NCBI GenBank assembly: GCA_000432335.1
Contig: HF995388.1
Coordinates: 24,273-29,484 of the forward strand
Origin: Firmicutes bacterium CAG:646
Lineage (GTDB): Bacteria; Bacillota; Clostridia; Lachnospirales; Lachnospiraceae
Length of the DNA stretch: 5,212 bases
Direction of reading: 5' to 3'
This document shows positions 1 through 5,212 of this stretch, in pieces; the first letter of the stretch is position 1; each line of letters opens with the position of its first letter. Made by a program: the position numbers and the translations under genes. The notes under the pieces are model-generated. The model had not been told where the DNA came from and made no database searches. It worked only from the letters and a program-made list of their open reading frames with translations.

Positions 1-1212
1 GGGGCGGTGGTTTCGCAGGAGCGGGAGGCGCTTACCGGAGAGATGGAGGAAGCAACGAAAGATTCTCAGATGACTGCGGAAGTGGAAGTGACAGTTACGC
101 CGGAAGTGACAGTTATACCGGAAGTGACGGAGAGTCTGGAAACTGGGGAGCAAGATGAGATTCAGGAAATGAAGGTTCATTTTCTGGATGTAGGACAGGG
201 GCTGTCTGTTTTTGCACAATGCGGGGATCAGAATTTGATTTATGATGGAGGTGACAGAAAAACTTCCAGCTTTGTAGTGGCGTATCTAAAAGAACAGGGG
301 GTAACAACTCTGGATTATGTGATCAGCAGTCATTATGATGCGGATCATGTGTATGGTTTAATCGGATGTATCAATGCTTTTGATGTGAAAAAGGTGATTG
401 CCAGCAATTATGAGCATGACAGCGAGACATATGAAAAGTTTGTTCGGGCGGCAGATGAAAAGGGACTTGCCATAGAATATCCTTCCGTGGGAACTTCTTA
501 CGCATTTGGCAGCGGAAGTTTTACGATTTTAGCTCCAGAGGAAGTTTCTGCTCAGGAGAGCAATGAAAATTCAGTAGCGATCAAGTTGGTGAACGGAGAA
601 AACAGTTTTTTGTTTACCGGGGATGCAGAAAGTAAGAGCGAGGCTTCTATGTGTGCGTCGGGCTTGGATCTTTCCTGTGATGTGCTGGTACCGGGGCATC
701 ATGGTTCTGCCACTGCCACCAGTTGGGAGTTTTTACAGGCGGCAGTTCCAGAATATGCAGTGATCAGCTGCGGCGTGGGAAATTCTTATGGGCATCCTCA
801 CAAAGATACCATGGATAAACTGGAATCTATGGGAGTTTCTGTATACAGGACAGACCGTCAGGGGACGATCGTAGTTACCAGTGACGGAAAGGAACTTTCC
901 TGGAATCAGGAACCATGCAATGATTATACGCCGGGGGACCCGGAGGATGAGGGGACGCAGCCGGCAGGGGAAGAGCAGACAGAACAAATACCGAAGATAT
1001 CGGAGTCTTATCAGGAGTCAGAGGCAGAAGTAGGGGAAGTACCGGCAACAGAAACAGCTCCTGTACAGGAAGAACAAGTATGGATATCTGCTACAGGCAG
1101 TAAATACCATAATAAGCCGGATTGCGGAAATATGAACCCTGACAATGCTCGTCAGATGTCCCGCAGTGAAGCAGAAAATAGCGGATATGAAGCGTGTAAG
1201 AAATGCTATTAG
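1..1212 (+). CDS. ComEC-like metallo-beta-lactamase-fold hydrolase with C-terminal Cys/His domain (5' partial)
   Basis: The frame is open to the left edge. The first possible start, GTG at 7, has no visible Shine-Dalgarno and the N-terminus has no signal peptide, so the true start (probably with an export signal) likely lies upstream. Counting from that GTG: residues 1-54 are an acidic, low-complexity linker with a hexapeptide repeat; about 55-300 is a metallo-beta-lactamase fold of the ComEC/Rec2 C-terminal type, with DVGQG (61-65), the metal motif HYDADH (109-114), TGDAE (204-208), PGHHGS (229-234) and YGHPH (261-265); 301-357 is a second Glu/Pro-rich linker; 358-401 is a small domain with YHxxxxC and a terminal CxxC (His368, Cys373, Cys397, Cys400), like zinc-binding tails of secreted Firmicute nucleases. 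All core metal ligands seem present, so it is probably an active hydrolase outside the membrane. In ComEC this domain is thought to act on DNA, but the substrate here is unknown. It lacks the ComEC channel and is not a complete competence protein. Confidence 0.85.
   Translation, partial: GAVVSQEREALTGEMEEATKDSQMTAEVEVTVTPEVTVIPEVTESLETGEQDEIQEMKVHFLDVGQGLSVFAQCGDQNLIYDGGDRKTSSFVVAYLKEQGVTTLDYVISSHYDADHVYGLIGCINAFDVKKVIASNYEHDSETYEKFVRAADEKGLAIEYPSVGTSYAFGSGSFTILAPEEVSAQESNENSVAIKLVNGENSFLFTGDAESKSEASMCASGLDLSCDVLVPGHHGSATATSWEFLQAAVPEYAVISCGVGNSYGHPHKDTMDKLESMGVSVYRTDRQGTIVVTSDGKELSWNQEPCNDYTPGDPEDEGTQPAGEEQTEQIPKISESYQESEAEVGEVPATETAPVQEEQVWISATGSKYHNKPDCGNMNPDNARQMSRSEAENSGYEACKKCY
84..128 (+). 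repeat. 18-bp in-frame tandem repeat
   Basis: The octamer GAAGTGAC recurs at 85, 103 and 121 with an exact 18-base period. The first two units differ at only a few bases and the third is incomplete. The repeat encodes EVTVTP, EVTVIP and EVTESL in the N-terminal linker of the metallo-hydrolase. It looks like a slippage-prone spacer between the (unseen) export or anchor region and the catalytic domain. Confidence 0.85.
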
Positions 1213-1217
1213 AGAAA

Positions 1218-1224
1218 AGAGGAA
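1218..1224 (+). promoter_or_regulatory. Ribosome-binding site of the seven-helix membrane protein
   Basis: AGAGGAA lies 6 bases before the ATG at 1231, inside the 18-base gap after the metallo-hydrolase stop. It supports this start. The gap is too short for a promoter of its own, so the two genes are probably cotranscribed. Confidence 0.6.
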
Positions 1225-1230
1225 TCTTTT

Positions 1231-1812
1231 ATGGAAGTTTTGACAAAGTATGGGGAGATAGCGAGAGCAGCGGCAGCTATGACAACACTGTTGGCTGTAT
1301 GTAAGGTGCTTTTGGGACTTTTGAATTGCTTTTTGGGATATAAGCTCCTGAAAGTCTGGGTGTCTCTATGCGGTTTTTTCATAGGGTTGACCGTGGGATT
1401 TTTGGCAGTTCCCCGTTTTACGCAGGAAAGTTCTGCTGTTGGATGGATTTCCCTGGGAATTGGTGTAGTCAGTGGGATTTTGGCGTATGAGATTTATTTG
1501 GTGGGGGTGTTTGCCGTGGGATGGCTTATGACGGTATCTCTGTGTTTTTCCCTGGGCAGAGTCCTTGTGCTTGACGATAAGAAAAAAATTTTTCTGCTGG
1601 TGGCGGGAGCATTGGTGGGAATTTTTGTGGGTGTTTTGTTGGTGATTTTTGCCCGCCCCAGCATTATCCTGTTCACGGCAGTCAGCGGCGGTTTCAGTGT
1701 AAGTTCAGGTCTTTTCGGTTTACTACACTGGGAAACCCCTCTGTATCTATTTTTGGCAGGAATTTGTCTGACAGTGTGCGGGATGGGGATTCAGTGGAAA
1801 ACTACAAAATAG
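1231..1812 (+). CDS. Seven-helix membrane protein, DUF4203/TMEM198-like
   Basis: The protein has 193 residues and is almost entirely hydrophobic. About seven membrane helices can be drawn, near residues 16-38, 41-60, 70-86, 88-110, 119-140, 144-165 and 170-187. Helices are rich in Gly, as in GFFIGLTVGF (48-57) and GALVGIFVGVLL (126-137), and a short basic stretch, DDKKK (115-119), lies between helices four and five. The pattern of small Gly-rich helical hairpins resembles bacterial members of the DUF4203/TMEM198 family, for which no clear biochemical role is known to me. No catalytic motif or signal peptide is visible. It follows the metallo-hydrolase with an 18-base gap, so the two are probably one transcript, and it could anchor, export or work with that protein. 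The function is unassigned and the family match was made by eye. Confidence 0.6.
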   Translation: MEVLTKYGEIARAAAAMTTLLAVCKVLLGLLNCFLGYKLLKVWVSLCGFFIGLTVGFLAVPRFTQESSAVGWISLGIGVVSGILAYEIYLVGVFAVGWLMTVSLCFSLGRVLVLDDKKKIFLLVAGALVGIFVGVLLVIFARPSIILFTAVSGGFSVSSGLFGLLHWETPLYLFLAGICLTVCGMGIQWKTTK

Positions 1813-1869
1813 TTCCTGAAAAACAACAAAAAAGAAAAGTTTGGTCACAGAAGAGACATATTTTTCCGA

Positions 1870-1875
1870 TATAAT
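1870..1875 (+). promoter_or_regulatory. Promoter -10 of the two-component operon
   Basis: There is a perfect TATAAT, with a predicted start near 1882 and a leader of only about 20 bases. No good -35 exists at 16-18 bases; the best match, GTCACA at 1844-1849, would need a 20-base spacer. An A-rich tract (about 1817-1839) lies upstream and could act as an UP element. A perfect -10 with a poor -35 suggests an activator-dependent promoter, possibly autoregulated by the response regulator. Confidence 0.6.
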
Positions 1876-1889
1876 GAAGGGAAAGATTT

Positions 1890-1894
1890 GGAGG
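1890..1894 (+). promoter_or_regulatory. Ribosome-binding site of the response regulator
   Basis: GGAGG lies 7 bases before the ATG at 1902, close to the ideal sequence and spacing. It fixes the start and implies efficient translation. Confidence 0.8.
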
Positions 1895-1901
1895 TAAGGG
1901 T

Positions 1902-2582
1902 ATGAGCAAATTAAGGATTCTTGTAGTGGATGATGAGAGCAGAATGCGTAAGCTGGTAAAAGATTTTCTTGTGAAGAAGGACTTCGAGGTTCTGGAAGCG
2001 GGAGACGGGGAAGAGGCGGTAGATCTTTTTTTTGAGGAGAAAGATATTGCGCTGATTATTTTGGATGTGATGATGCCGAAAATGGATGGATGGCAAGTTT
2101 GCCGGGAGATTCGCAGTCATTCTAAGGTGCCGATCATTATGCTGACAGCAAAAAGTGATGAGAGAGACGAACTTTTGGGATTTGAGCTGGGGGTGGATGA
2201 ATATATTTCCAAGCCGTTCAGCCCTAAGATCTTAGTGGCGCGTGTGGAGGCAATTCTCAGAAGATCAGGAAAGGGAGATCAGGAAGATGTGATGGAGATC
2301 GGAGGCATCCTGCTGAATAAGACCGCGCATCTGGTTACAGTGGATGGCAACGCTATTGAACTGAGTTATAAAGAATTTGAATTGCTTACTTATTTTATGG
2401 AAAATCAGGGAATCGCCCTTTCCAGAGAAAAAATTCTGAACCATGTCTGGAACTATGATTATTTTGGGGACGCCAGAACCATTGATACGCATGTGAAGAA
2501 ATTGCGAAGCAAGATGGGAGAAAAGGGAGAATATATCAAAACGATTTGGGGAATGGGATATAAATTCGAGGTGGCGCCATGA
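1902..2582 (+). CDS. OmpR/PhoB-family response regulator
   Basis: This is a full-length 226-residue cytoplasmic DNA-binding regulator. The receiver domain (about 4-118) has every key residue: acidic pair Asp10/Asp11, phospho-acceptor Asp55 in LDVMMPKMDG, switch Thr82, Tyr101 and Lys104 in the KPF motif. The C-terminal winged helix (about 130-224) shows ELSYKEFELL, the recognition-helix region around DARTIDTHVKKLRSKMG, and the closing hairpin WGMGYKFEV. Its stop overlaps the start of the sensor kinase (ATGA), so the two are translationally coupled and the kinase at 2579-4096 is its expected phospho-donor. Nothing is missing or odd. The targets cannot be read from the protein; no efflux, transport or envelope gene lies next to it apart from the upstream metallo-hydrolase/membrane-protein pair, which is on the same strand but ends before this operon's own promoter. 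Confidence 0.97.
   Translation: MSKLRILVVDDESRMRKLVKDFLVKKDFEVLEAGDGEEAVDLFFEEKDIALIILDVMMPKMDGWQVCREIRSHSKVPIIMLTAKSDERDELLGFELGVDEYISKPFSPKILVARVEAILRRSGKGDQEDVMEIGGILLNKTAHLVTVDGNAIELSYKEFELLTYFMENQGIALSREKILNHVWNYDYFGDARTIDTHVKKLRSKMGEKGEYIKTIWGMGYKFEVAP
2568..2571 (+). promoter_or_regulatory. Ribosome-binding site of the sensor kinase, inside the regulator gene
   Basis: GAGG, within GAGGTGG at 2568-2574, lies 7 bases before the ATG at 2579 and inside the last codons of the response regulator. With the ATGA stop/start overlap it supports this start and coupled translation. Confidence 0.65.
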
Positions 2583-4096
2583 AAAAGTCTATCCGGCGGC
2601 AGATCAGCGCAGTCTTTTTGGGATTTATAGTTCTTGTGATCGGTCTGATCGTATTCTTTAATATGGGCTTCATGGAACGCTATTATATGGAGAGTAAAAA
2701 AGAAATTCTGAAATCTGGCTATACAAAGATGAGTGAAGGGCTGAAGGATGCAGACTATCTGGAGCTTCTTCAATTTTGTTCTGCTAATAATCTTTCGGTG
2801 GTGGTGGCAGATTTTCATGAAAAGGAACCGATTAAGTTATCGGTGAATCTCACCTGGGAAGATGCAGAAGATCTGAAAAATCGTCTTTTTGGATATATGT
2901 ATGGCTTTTTACAGGAAGGTGATGTGATCCTGGAGGAAACCGAAGATTATACTATCCAGAAAAATCGGGATAATACGGTAAAAATGGAATTTTTGGAAAT
3001 ATGGGGGGAAACCGGAAGCGGTCTGTCTGTGATCATCCGATCTCCGATTGAAGGAATTCGGGACAGCATTCGAATTTCTAATCGCTTTTATTTGATGATC
3101 GGTATCATTGTAACCGTTTTGGGAGGAATTTTCATCAGTATTTTTACAAGGAAGATTACAAAGCCGGTGGTGGAATTGACAGAGATTTCTCAGAAAATGG
3201 CAAACCTTGATTTTGAGGCAAGATATACCAGCGGTGGGGAAGATGAAATTGGCATTTTAGGACATAATTTCAACCAAATGTCGGAAACTCTGGAAAAAAC
3301 GATCTCAGAACTGAAAACTGCCAATAATGAGCTGCAAAAAGATATTGAAAAAAAAGAACAGATTGACGAAATGCGGAAAGAATTTCTTTCTAACGTGTCT
3401 CATGAATTAAAAACGCCCATTGCCCTGATTCAGGGATACGCAGAAGGGTTGCAGGATAACATCAGTGATGATCCGGAAAGCCGGGAGTTTTACTGTGAAG
3501 TTATTATTGACGAGGCGAATAAAATGAATCAGATGGTGAAGAAACTGCTCACTTTAAACCAGCTGGAATTTGGCAATGATCAGGTAAATATGGAGAGATT
3601 TGATTTGACAGCTCTGATCCAGGGAATTATACAGTCGTCTAAGATTCTGGCGGAGCAGGCAGGGGCAGAGATTATTTTCCGCCAGAGCGATCCGATCTAT
3701 GTATGGGGAGATGAATTTAAGGTGGAAGAGGTTCTTACCAATTATGTGACTAACGCCATTCATCATGTGAAATACGATAAAAAGATTGATATCCGCTGCG
3801 TTTGCCAGGAGGGAATCGTAAAAACAGTGGTATTTAATACTGGCGATGCCATCCCGGAAGAAGATCTGGAAAAAATCTGGATCAAGTTTTATAAAGTGGA
3901 CAAGGCGCGAACCAGAGAATATGGGGGAAGCGGAATCGGTCTTTCCATTGTAAAAGCAATCATAGAATCTATGCATCAGGAGTGCGGCGTGAAAAATTTT
4001 GACAATGGCGTTGCCTTCTGGTTTACGCTGGAAGGCGGAAACAGCAGCACAAACGGAAAAGACAGTTCCTATTCCAGAATAGAACTGCACAGATAG
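2579..4096 (+). CDS. Membrane sensor histidine kinase (HAMP-HisKA-HATPase)
   Basis: The 505-residue partner of the preceding response regulator. Order: short basic N-terminus; membrane helix about 9-30; an extracytoplasmic sensor of about 135 residues (31-168); second helix about 170-190; HAMP about 190-243; a coiled-coil linker rich in Glu/Lys (236-262); HisKA with SHELKTP (phospho-acceptor His275); and HATPase with the N box NYVTNAIHH (388-396), F box FYKVD (437-441) and G2 box GGSGIGLS (449-456). In the G1 region the usual Asp-x-Gly is Asn420-Thr-Gly422, a variant I recall from other Firmicute kinases of this type, so activity is still expected. The sensor resembles a PAS/Cache-like fold in secondary structure, but no ligand can be named. 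After the last beta strand (WFTLE, 481-485) a 20-residue polar tail runs into the convergent LysR gene. Confidence 0.95.
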   Translation: MKKSIRRQISAVFLGFIVLVIGLIVFFNMGFMERYYMESKKEILKSGYTKMSEGLKDADYLELLQFCSANNLSVVVADFHEKEPIKLSVNLTWEDAEDLKNRLFGYMYGFLQEGDVILEETEDYTIQKNRDNTVKMEFLEIWGETGSGLSVIIRSPIEGIRDSIRISNRFYLMIGIIVTVLGGIFISIFTRKITKPVVELTEISQKMANLDFEARYTSGGEDEIGILGHNFNQMSETLEKTISELKTANNELQKDIEKKEQIDEMRKEFLSNVSHELKTPIALIQGYAEGLQDNISDDPESREFYCEVIIDEANKMNQMVKKLLTLNQLEFGNDQVNMERFDLTALIQGIIQSSKILAEQAGAEIIFRQSDPIYVWGDEFKVEEVLTNYVTNAIHHVKYDKKIDIRCVCQEGIVKTVVFNTGDAIPEEDLEKIWIKFYKVDKARTREYGGSGIGLSIVKAIIESMHQECGVKNFDNGVAFWFTLEGGNSSTNGKDSSYSRIELHR

Positions 4097-4986
4097 CTTA
4101 AGTCTTCGGGATTGCGATATTTTTCTACGATGCCGGAAAAAGTTTTCATAACCGGAGTGAGAAGTTTGTTTTTGTGATAAACCAAACTGAAATTTCGGTT
4201 CCATTCCGTAGTATGGAGACGGATAGGATGAATGAGCCCTGCTCTGATATCATCAAGGAAGAGTCTGACGGATGTAACCGTGAGACATTGATCGTATAAG
4301 ACGGCTTGCCGGATGGTACCGGGGCAGTTGGCTTCCCAGCGTACATTCACAGTAAGGTGGTGGCGGGACAGAAAATATTCGAAAAGCGCCCGAGTGCCGC
4401 TGCCTTTTTCCCGCATGGCGAAATCTCGTCCCTGAAGCTGCTGAATAGGAATGTATTCCATGGAAGCGAAGGGGTGCTCAGGGCTGCAGCATAGGATCAG
4501 ATAATCATTGATCAGGGGAGTTACCACGAGATCAGGAGAGGTAATCGGTCCTTCTACTACGGCGATATCCAGTTCAGAGTTTAATAAAAGCTCCTGAAGG
4601 CAGCGGGTATTGGTTACACAGTTGGTGGTAACGACCTGAGGATGCTCTTTTTTGAGATCTTGCAGAAAAAATGGCAAAAGACAAGTTCCTACGGTAACAG
4701 AGGCGCCGATGCGAAGAGTCTCGTGGTGGGTGGCAGAGACCATGCCCTGCTCCAATTTGTCGAAATCATGGAGAACCTGTCGGGAGTAGAGCAATAGCTC
4801 TTTTCCAGCATCGGTGATAAAAAGTCGCTTGGATAGTCGCTCAAAAAGCTGCGTATCGTAATGCTCTTCCAGTTCGCGGATTGCCTGACTGACTGTGGGC
4901 TGGGAAAGATATAATTGTTTGGCAGCCAGACTCATATTGCCGGTTTCAGCTACCTTAAGGAAAATTTTCAGATGGCGAATAGTCAT
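4069..4986 (-). CDS. LysR-type transcriptional regulator, CysL/YeiE-like
   Basis: The protein has 305 residues, the usual LysR length. The N-terminal winged helix-turn-helix (about 1-60) has the family signature AAKQLYLSQPTVSQAIRELE (21-40) and the wing LFITDAGKELL (55-65), followed by a linker helix. Residues about 90-290 form the periplasmic-binding-like effector domain, including REKGSGTR (192-199), a loop typical of the CysL/YeiE/CbbR branch, where it contacts a small anionic ligand. The ATG is supported by GGAGG on the minus strand, 6 bases upstream. The gene is divergent from the flavoprotein gene at 5172 and shares a compact control region with it, so it very probably regulates that gene and itself. 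The 3' end overlaps the convergent kinase gene by 28 bases. A sulfur-compound effector (for example sulfite) is plausible by branch and by neighbour, but it is inference. Confidence 0.95.
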   Translation of the reverse strand: MTIRHLKIFLKVAETGNMSLAAKQLYLSQPTVSQAIRELEEHYDTQLFERLSKRLFITDAGKELLLYSRQVLHDFDKLEQGMVSATHHETLRIGASVTVGTCLLPFFLQDLKKEHPQVVTTNCVTNTRCLQELLLNSELDIAVVEGPITSPDLVVTPLINDYLILCCSPEHPFASMEYIPIQQLQGRDFAMREKGSGTRALFEYFLSRHHLTVNVRWEANCPGTIRQAVLYDQCLTVTSVRLFLDDIRAGLIHPIRLHTTEWNRNFSLVYHKNKLLTPVMKTFSGIVEKYRNPEDLSYLCSSILE

Positions 4987-4992
4987 AGTGCA

Positions 4993-4997
4993 CCTCC
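4993..4997 (-). promoter_or_regulatory. Ribosome-binding site of the LysR gene
   Basis: The plus strand reads CCTCC, which is GGAGG on the minus strand, 6 bases before the ATG at 4986. It supports that start over internal alternatives. Confidence 0.8.
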
Positions 4998-5019
4998 AGA
5001 AGTTCTCTTATGATAATCT

Positions 5020-5034
5020 ATAGGTTTTACCTAT
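5020..5034. promoter_or_regulatory. Probable LysR recognition site (T-N11-A inverted repeat)
   Basis: This is a perfect palindrome: ATAGGT, a 3-base spacer TTT, then ACCTAT. It contains T (5021) and A (5033) separated by 11 bases, the classic LysR box. Its centre (5027) lies about 65 bases upstream of the predicted flavoprotein transcript start (~5092), the usual place for the LysR recognition site at activated promoters. It also lies just downstream of the predicted LysR transcript start (~5040), where binding would repress the regulator's own gene. Confidence 0.7.
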
Positions 5035-5038
5035 GATA

Positions 5039-5051
5039 ATAATAAGATTAT
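5039..5051. promoter_or_regulatory. Possible secondary LysR (activation) site
   Basis: ATAAT-AAG-ATTAT is a short AT-rich inverted repeat about 41-53 bases upstream of the predicted flavoprotein transcript start, where LysR activation sites usually sit. It overlaps the leftward -10 box. In AT-rich DNA such a repeat can arise by chance, so this is tentative. Confidence 0.35.
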
Positions 5052-5075
5052 ATCGCTTTTCATAATGATAGGCAA
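5047..5075 (-). promoter_or_regulatory. Promoter of the LysR gene
   Basis: On the minus strand, TTGCCT (5075-5070) and a perfect TATAAT (5052-5047) are separated by exactly 17 bases. Transcription should start near 5040, giving a leader of about 50 bases that contains the T-N11-A palindrome. Confidence 0.65.
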
Positions 5076-5085
5076 GTGCTATAAT
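5057..5085 (+). promoter_or_regulatory. Promoter of the flavoprotein gene, extended -10
   Basis: TTTTCA (5057-5062) and a perfect TATAAT (5080-5085) are separated by 17 bases, with a TG extension (5077-5078) giving TGCTATAAT. Transcription should start near 5092. The weak -35 fits a promoter helped by the LysR protein. Its -35 lies within the spacer of the opposing LysR promoter, so the two cannot readily be occupied together. Confidence 0.7.
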
Positions 5086-5111
5086 GATTCCAGAAACAGG
5101 AAATTGACTGC

Positions 5112-5146
5112 GCAATGCAAGGGCAGCCGGGATATCCACCTATTGC
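5112..5146 (+). other. Weak stem in the flavoprotein leader
   Basis: GCAAT (5112-5116) can pair with ATTGC (5142-5146), and AGG (5120-5122) with CCT (5139-5141), with a 3-base bulge on the 5' side. It lies in the ~80-base leader, 10 bases before the ribosome-binding site. It matches no riboswitch I recognise and may be chance. Confidence 0.2.
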
Positions 5147-5156
5147 TGGAGAGATG

Positions 5157-5165
5157 AAAGGAGAG
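5157..5165 (+). promoter_or_regulatory. Ribosome-binding site of the flavoprotein gene
   Basis: AAAGGAGAG, with GGAG at 5160-5163, ends its core 8 bases before the ATG at 5172 and fixes that start. Confidence 0.8.
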
Positions 5166-5171
5166 ATCTGC

Positions 5172-5212
5172 ATGAAAGTACTGATTATCGGCGGCGTAGC
5201 CGCAGGTACAAA
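5172..5212 (+). CDS. FAD-dependent pyridine nucleotide-disulfide oxidoreductase, CoA-disulfide reductase/NADH oxidase type (3' partial)
   Basis: Only 13 codons are inside the window, reading MKVLIIGGVAAGT. This is the first beta strand and the glycine-rich dinucleotide loop of a Rossmann FAD-binding domain. The GGVAAG form is characteristic of the CoA-disulfide reductase / NADH oxidase / NADH peroxidase-like group, whose members use NAD(P)H to reduce disulfides, persulfides or oxygen in the cytoplasm. Some Firmicute members carry extra rhodanese, TusA or DsrE domains, but nothing beyond residue 13 can be seen here. It has a good ribosome-binding site and its own extended -10 promoter, and faces the LysR gene across a 185-base gap that holds a probable LysR site. 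It is therefore the likely target of that regulator. Confidence 0.7.
   Translation, partial: MKVLIIGGVAAGT

Noticed and set aside
7..9. GTG as the true start of the metallo-hydrolase
   Set aside because: The frame runs open to the window edge, no Shine-Dalgarno precedes it, and the expected export signal is missing, so the start is probably upstream.
733..987. 84-codon minus-strand open frame opposite the metallo-hydrolase
   Set aside because: It is antisense to conserved catalytic motifs and has no domain or start signal.
1813..1869. Terminator after the seven-helix membrane protein gene
   Set aside because: The stretch is A-rich but I find no G+C-rich hairpin followed by a T run on the plus strand.
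2459..2818. 119-codon minus-strand open frame across the regulator/kinase junction
   Set aside because: It is a shadow of two well-supported genes, with a composition unlike a real protein (runs of His, Ile and Lys from reverse reading).
3554..4204. 216-codon open frame on the minus strand across the kinase and LysR ends
   Set aside because: It lies antisense to a clear kinase gene and overlaps the LysR gene in another frame; its protein has no recognisable domain and there is no good ribosome-binding site evidence.
4306..4494. 62-codon plus-strand open frame inside the LysR gene
   Set aside because: It is antisense to the conserved effector domain and has no convincing ribosome-binding site.
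5092..5171. Riboswitch or T-box in the flavoprotein leader
   Set aside because: About 80 bases with only a weak bulged stem; no conserved core of a known riboswitch class and no terminator/antiterminator pair.

Overview
The window looks like chromosomal DNA of a low-to-moderate G+C Firmicute, most likely a gut-type clostridium of the Lachnospiraceae kind. This rests on strong GGAGG ribosome-binding sites, TATAAT/TTG-type vegetative promoters, codon use, and the style of the proteins: a secreted ComEC-like metallo-hydrolase, an OmpR/HisKA pair and a LysR regulator facing a CoA-disulfide-reductase-like flavoprotein. The genus assignment is inference. I see no mobile element, CRISPR array, tRNA or rRNA.

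Positions 1-1812 (+) hold two closely spaced genes. The first is the 3' part of a gene for a metallo-beta-lactamase-fold protein of the ComEC C-terminal type, with an acidic, repeat-bearing N-terminal linker and a small Cys/His-rich C-terminal domain. It is followed 18 bases later by a seven-helix membrane protein resembling the DUF4203/TMEM198 type. Positions 1813-1901 carry a promoter with a perfect -10 but a poor -35. Positions 1902-4096 (+) hold a two-component operon, an OmpR-family response regulator and a membrane HAMP/HisKA sensor kinase, joined by a 4-base ATGA overlap.

Positions 4069-4986 (-) hold a LysR-type regulator that converges on the kinase gene and overlaps its end by 28 bases. 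Positions 4987-5171 are a compact divergent regulatory region. It has two promoters with perfect TATAAT boxes whose core elements interlock, and a perfect 15-bp inverted repeat of T-N11-A form. That repeat is centred about 65 bases upstream of the predicted start of the rightward transcript and lies just inside the leftward one. Position 5172 onward is the first 13 codons of a flavin/NAD(P) disulfide-oxidoreductase gene, cut by the window edge.

The clearest system is at the right end: a LysR regulator with a GSGTR-type effector loop, probably autorepressed and activating a divergent oxidoreductase that may handle CoA-disulfide, persulfide or other sulfur substrates. The two-component pair has no obvious target here except possibly itself. 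Nothing in the window is clearly an undescribed system. The best leads are the divergent control region, the multi-domain metallo-hydrolase with its membrane neighbour, and the convergent gene overlap.
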